NCBI GenBank assembly: GCA_944376785.1
Contig: CALWDV010000010.1
Span: 1 to 21,955 of the forward strand
DNA from: an uncultured Clostridia bacterium
GTDB lineage: Bacteria > Bacillota > Clostridia > Christensenellales > UBA1242
Direction of reading: 5' to 3'
DNA: 21,955 bases
Each line of letters opens with the position of its first letter. Position 1 is the first letter of the stretch. Both the position numbers and the translations under genes were made by a program. Positions 18,899-21,955 of this stretch are shown here, piece after piece. The notes beneath the pieces were generated by a model that was not told where the DNA came from, did no database searches, and saw only the letters and a program-made list of their open reading frames with translations.

Positions 18899-19984
18899 TT
18901 ATTTTAAAATAACATCATCTACAATTTTAGAAAGTTCAAATTCAAAAAACTCTTTAATTTTTGGTTCAAGTTTTAAACTTTCAACAACAATAACTTTAAC
19001 ACCACTTTCTTTTAATATTTTAAAACACTTTAAAATTTCTTCTTTAACAACCACATTTAGTTTTGCAGGGTTTTCAACTTTTTCACAAAGCAAAGCTTCT
19101 AATGCTCTATAATATGAACTTAATGAATTAATAACCATTGAAACAGAAGTTTTACTTGAAATAACTTTTGCTCTGTTAATGGCTAAGTTATAACAACAAT
19201 AAATGTCTTTATATGTTCCATAAGGATTAACATATGCATAAATTTGATTTTGTGTGTTTTTTAAATCTTGTTTTTCATATGCCGAAACATACATATTAAC
19301 TTCGTCATTTAATTCATTAAACAATTTTAATGCAAAGTCGTTGGTGCTTTGGTTTGAACTAAACATTAAAACACTATCACCCATTTTTAATTTTTTACCA
19401 AGTTTTTTGCATTCAATTTCTGCAACTTTTTTTGATTCTTTTAAATTTTTATTAACAGATATAATTTTAGTTACTGCACGTGGTCTGTTTGGAATGATTA
19501 ACTTTGCATATGCTTCAACATAATCACCAGTTTGAAGTTTGTTATTCATAATTATCATTTCATGAATGAAAACATCTTCACTGCTTGTGGTAAAATTATT
19601 AACTCTAATAATTCCAACACCATTTGAAGCAATTTCAACCATACCTTCAACAACTTCATTTTCACCCATATTATATTCCACTTGTGGCATATTAACAAAA
19701 AAATCAAAATCTTCTTGTGGTTTTATGGTTAAATCGAAATTAACATCTTCTGGCATAAAAAATTCCATTAAAGTGTTAATTTGATTATCACTTTTACTTG
19801 GCCTACCTTTTTTGCTTGGTGCCTTATAAGGTTGACTTTCACCATTTAAAATTTGCATAACTTGATTAATAATATCTTCTTTTTTTAACGCAGTTGGACA
19901 CTTAACTCCAATTTTACGCGCTAAATCCCTAAGTTCATGTATCCTTAGAGAAGAAAGCGTGCTTTCGTCCCAATCCTTATTCAT
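18899..19984 (-). CDS. Degenerate Rho-like protein, predicted ATPase-dead
   Basis: This 361-residue protein is built like transcription terminator Rho but shorter than the usual 420 or more. Residues 7-48 match the Rho N-terminal helical domain (SLRIHELRDLARKIGV). A basic KKGRPSK linker follows, then an OB-fold RNA-binding-like domain at about 110-178 (EGMVEIASNGVGIIRV, then DVFIHEMIIMNNKLQTGD). The rest follows the Rho motor by eye but without its catalytic residues. The P-loop site, PPKAGKT in Rho, reads SSNQSTND (209-216). The Walker B stretch VVILLDSITRLARAYN reads VSMVINSLSSYYRALE (281-296), with Asn for Asp. The DERPEE segment reads YEKQDL. The frame is open, with AAGGAG at 19996-19991 6 nt before the ATG, so it is not a fresh pseudogene. 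It may bind nucleic acid or modulate true Rho. ATPase loss is inferred from a by-eye alignment. Confidence 0.75.
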   Translation of the reverse strand: MNKDWDESTLSSLRIHELRDLARKIGVKCPTALKKEDIINQVMQILNGESQPYKAPSKKGRPSKSDNQINTLMEFFMPEDVNFDLTIKPQEDFDFFVNMPQVEYNMGENEVVEGMVEIASNGVGIIRVNNFTTSSEDVFIHEMIIMNNKLQTGDYVEAYAKLIIPNRPRAVTKIISVNKNLKESKKVAEIECKKLGKKLKMGDSVLMFSSNQSTNDFALKLFNELNDEVNMYVSAYEKQDLKNTQNQIYAYVNPYGTYKDIYCCYNLAINRAKVISSKTSVSMVINSLSSYYRALEALLCEKVENPAKLNVVVKEEILKCFKILKESGVKVIVVESLKLEPKIKEFFEFELSKIVDDVILK

Positions 19985-20003
19985 AACTTACTCCTTATCG
20001 TAA

Positions 20004-20032
20004 ATTATAACTAATTTTAGTGCTTTTGGCAA
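20004..20032 (-). promoter_or_regulatory. Promoter of the Rho-like gene, with a very short leader
   Basis: On the minus strand, TTGCCA (20032-20027), exactly 17 bp, then a perfect TATAAT (20009-20004). It is the best promoter in the window. The expected start is near 19997, directly next to the AAGGAG site, so the leader would be only about 13 nt. Read-through from ypeB is also possible, since no strong terminator separates them. Confidence 0.7.
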
Positions 20033-20086
20033 CGAAATATAAATAGAGAAAAATTTAATAATTTTTAAAACCTAATTAAATTATTC

Positions 20087-21412
20087 CTAAATAATTAAAT
20101 CACCTGTGGTTGTTTTAATAACTCTTAATATGTTAACTTCTTCACCAGTTAAAACATCAATATAAACATAATAGGTGTAATCTTTCCAAGTGCAAATAAA
20201 TTCATATGTTAGTGTTTCACCAACAAATTTGTTTGGAATTAATGCCAAATTTCTTTCTTCCACTGTTAATGCTTTGCTTAATTTGGCTTGTGCATCATCA
20301 AAAGTTATTTCAGGCATTGCAATTTCTCTGGCAACATGATTATAGCAATAATTTTTACCTTCTAATGCAATAACCTGCCCCAAAGTTTTATCAACTTTAA
20401 CTTTAACTAAATCAGGATAATAAATAACACTATTTTTTATTGGTGCCAAATTAACATAAATAATATTGTTGTTTTCTGCATACCAAACTTGATGCATATT
20501 TTCATAACCCAAATTTGTTGCAAATTTTTCTGCTAAAACAATGCTTTCTTGTGTGGTTAAGTTTTGTGTTCCACCAGTTCCAAATCCTGTTATATCAACA
20601 ATAACTCCACCTTGTTTTGTTATTTGCACAAATAATTGCGAACTTTCTGTTTCAACTTTAAAGTTATATGTGTAAAATTCACCATCACTTTCACTTTCAT
20701 AATTAACACTAACCAAATTTAAAAATGATAACTTTTCATTAATTTTTGTTTCAGCTTCTTCTTTTGTTATTTCTCCACTTGGCAAACCTTTAATTTCTTT
20801 ATTTAAAACCGAATCAGAGAAAGGTCCGTCATAAATAAGTGTTGGAACTTTTGAAGTGGTTGAATCAACAAACCCTGCATTAAAGTTAGAATTATCACCA
20901 TTTGAAAAATCAACGTCACTAATAATTTTATAATCAAATTTTAACGTTGAAACATAATCGTTATATTCTGCCATCAATTCTAAACTTGCAGTGTGAAGTT
21001 CTTCAATTTTATCATAATCATAATCACTAAAATTTTCATTATTGTTAACTTTTGTTAGCAAACTATAACAATAGCCACCAAGTTTATTAACAAACTCATT
21101 AACATTTTCAATTTTATTGTTTGAAATTGGCAAATTAGAAATGTTGTTATTTGCCATATTACAACTATTATAAATGTTTGTTAAAACTTCTCGCTTTGTT
21201 TGTGAATCGTTAACAGCAACTAACTTACTCATATCAATTTCAATATCATTAATATTAGAACTTAACTCGTAAAAACTGCGTTTATATAGGTTTTCAAGTT
21301 GAGTTGAATATGTGTTTGTGGCAACAACAAACACAATAAGTCCTGCCAAAGTTGCAAACAAAGTTATTGCAAGTGAAACAAATAATGTTATTAAAACTCC
21401 TTTATTTTTCAT
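20087..21412 (-). CDS. ypeB: YpeB, spore germination protein partnered with SleB
   Basis: This 441-residue protein is close to the usual YpeB length. In Bacillus, YpeB is needed for the stability and localisation of the cortex-lytic enzyme SleB in the dormant spore. A single N-terminal membrane helix lies at about 7-32, followed by a helical region to about 165. The linker has the typical PTLIYDGPFSD (190-200). Three PepSY-type modules follow: about 210-280, 288-352 (with VIYYPDLVKVKVDKTLGQV) and 365-435 (with YYVYIDVLTGEEVNILRVI). The start is 10 bases past the last base of the sleB stop codon. Its AGGGGG site overlaps that stop (TAG), so the two genes are tightly coupled in one operon. The gene supports an endospore-forming lineage. 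Nothing looks truncated. Confidence 0.95.
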   Translation of the reverse strand: MKNKGVLITLFVSLAITLFATLAGLIVFVVATNTYSTQLENLYKRSFYELSSNINDIEIDMSKLVAVNDSQTKREVLTNIYNSCNMANNNISNLPISNNKIENVNEFVNKLGGYCYSLLTKVNNNENFSDYDYDKIEELHTASLELMAEYNDYVSTLKFDYKIISDVDFSNGDNSNFNAGFVDSTTSKVPTLIYDGPFSDSVLNKEIKGLPSGEITKEEAETKINEKLSFLNLVSVNYESESDGEFYTYNFKVETESSQLFVQITKQGGVIVDITGFGTGGTQNLTTQESIVLAEKFATNLGYENMHQVWYAENNNIIYVNLAPIKNSVIYYPDLVKVKVDKTLGQVIALEGKNYCYNHVAREIAMPEITFDDAQAKLSKALTVEERNLALIPNKFVGETLTYEFICTWKDYTYYVYIDVLTGEEVNILRVIKTTTGDLII

Positions 21413-21421
21413 ATATTCCCC

Positions 21422-21955
21422 CTAAATTGCAAACACGTGTTTCCCAATGGTTACCACAACTTGTCTGCTCCAAATCCAACTTGATGTTGCAACGGCCGGG
21501 TTATAATAATACAAACTACCATAACTTGGATCCCAGCCACTTAAAGCATCTTGTGCTGCCTGATAAGATTCTGCATCTGGTTCTAAATTAATTTGTCCAT
21601 CATGAACAGAAGTAAATGCCCATGGTTGATAAATAACCCCATAAATTGTGTTTGGAAAATCAGGACTAGCCACCCTGTTTAAAATAACAGCGCCAACTGC
21701 AACTTTACCAACATAAATTTCACCACGTGCTTCTGCATGAATACATTTTGCTAACAAATAAACATCATATGAATTTTGCATATTTAAACTAACACCAATG
21801 GCTTCTGCCGTTGCATAGTCAATTTCGCCTGTTGGATTAATTCCGTGAACTTCCTGAAAATAAATTATTGCTTGTTGCGTTTCCCAGTCGTTAACCCCTG
21901 TTATTTCGCCATCATAATATCCCCATGCTTTAAGTCGGCGTTGAATTTCTGCAAT
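21422..21955 (-). CDS. sleB: SleB spore cortex-lytic enzyme, 5' end outside window
   Basis: The frame is open from the right edge to TAG at 21424-21422, giving 177 residues. The true start lies beyond 21955, because the frame continues upstream of an internal Met at 21781 with good homology. Visible residues 1-55 are a peptidoglycan-binding domain (IQRRLKAWGYYDGEITGV, FQEVHGINPTG). Residues about 63-177 are the Hydrolase_2/SleB catalytic domain: LLAKCIHAEARGE with the expected catalytic Glu, AVGAVILNRV, then FTSVHDGQIN, AAQDALSGWDPS and LYYYNPA to the C-terminus. SleB is a lytic transglycosylase that cuts spore cortex peptidoglycan at germination and is exported to the outer part of the spore. 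It is operonic with ypeB. The signal peptide is not in view. Confidence 0.95.
   Translation of the reverse strand: MAEIQRRLKAWGYYDGEITGVNDWETQQAIIYFQEVHGINPTGEIDYATAEAIGVSLNMQNSYDVYLLAKCIHAEARGEIYVGKVAVGAVILNRVASPDFPNTIYGVIYQPWAFTSVHDGQINLEPDAESYQAAQDALSGWDPSYGSLYYYNPAVATSSWIWSRQVVVTIGKHVFAI

Noticed and set aside
18899..19984. Calling this gene a working transcription terminator Rho
   Set aside because: The P-loop lysine and threonine and the Walker B aspartate are absent, and the protein is shorter than Rho.
20052..20082. AATTTAAT/ATTAAATT inverted repeat after ypeB as a terminator
   Set aside because: The stem is only 8 A-U pairs with a 15-nt loop; it is too weak to call in such AT-rich DNA.
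21422..21781. A short SleB starting at the internal Met at 21781
   Set aside because: The same frame stays open to the right edge and encodes a peptidoglycan-binding domain, so 21781 is internal and the gene is cut by the window end.
1..21955. Integrative conjugative element or prophage
   Set aside because: No relaxase, integrase, transposase, oriT, att repeats or phage structural genes are visible; only T4SS-type genes are present.
1..21955. tRNA, rRNA, CRISPR array or alternative genetic code
   Set aside because: I saw no cloverleaf or rRNA sequence and no spaced repeats. Trp is encoded by TGG and the genes end at TAA or TAG, so no TGA reassignment is needed.

Overview
The window is strongly AT-rich, uses the standard genetic code (TGG for Trp, no reassigned TGA) and has clear Gram-positive Shine-Dalgarno sites. 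It carries a sleB-ypeB pair at the right edge. Those two genes belong to endospore germination, so the source is most likely a low-GC, spore-forming-lineage Firmicute (Clostridia-like, probably uncultured). The species cannot be read from this sequence.

Layout, left to right. (1) 1-2390, minus strand: a large unrecognised protein of at least 796 residues, which runs off the left edge. (2) 2521-8360, minus strand: three parts of a Gram-positive type IV secretion system (T4SS). These are a VirB4-family ATPase with a PrgI-like membrane N-terminus, a polytopic VirB6/TrbL-like channel protein with a long charged tail, and a small two-helix VirB2/TrbC-like protein. (3) 8361-8678: a divergent promoter region. 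(4) 8679-10721, plus strand: a VirD4/TraG-family coupling ATPase. (5) 10978-18831, plus strand: a 2617-residue surface protein with a signal peptide, many Ig-like beta modules and a C-terminal membrane anchor. (6) 18899-19984, minus strand: a Rho-like protein that keeps the Rho N-terminal and OB folds but has lost the residues needed for ATP hydrolysis. (7) 20087-21955, minus strand: ypeB and the 3' part of sleB.

The T4SS-type genes can be read as a cell-envelope machine. VirB4 and the coupling protein supply ATP-driven work, the VirB6-like protein and the small membrane protein form the membrane channel, and the giant anchored protein beside the coupling gene could be the cell-surface contact part. 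No relaxase, VirB8-like protein or conjugative peptidoglycan hydrolase is visible, so DNA transfer is not demonstrated. Almost every one of these genes has its own promoter-like sequence and its own hairpin terminator. That differs from the long operons typical of conjugative elements and fits a resident chromosomal system, although missing parts may lie beyond base 1.

The items most worth a second look are the apparently ATPase-dead Rho paralogue, the giant Ig-like protein next to the coupling ATPase, the unknown large protein at the left edge, and the two-hairpin leader before the VirB6-like gene.
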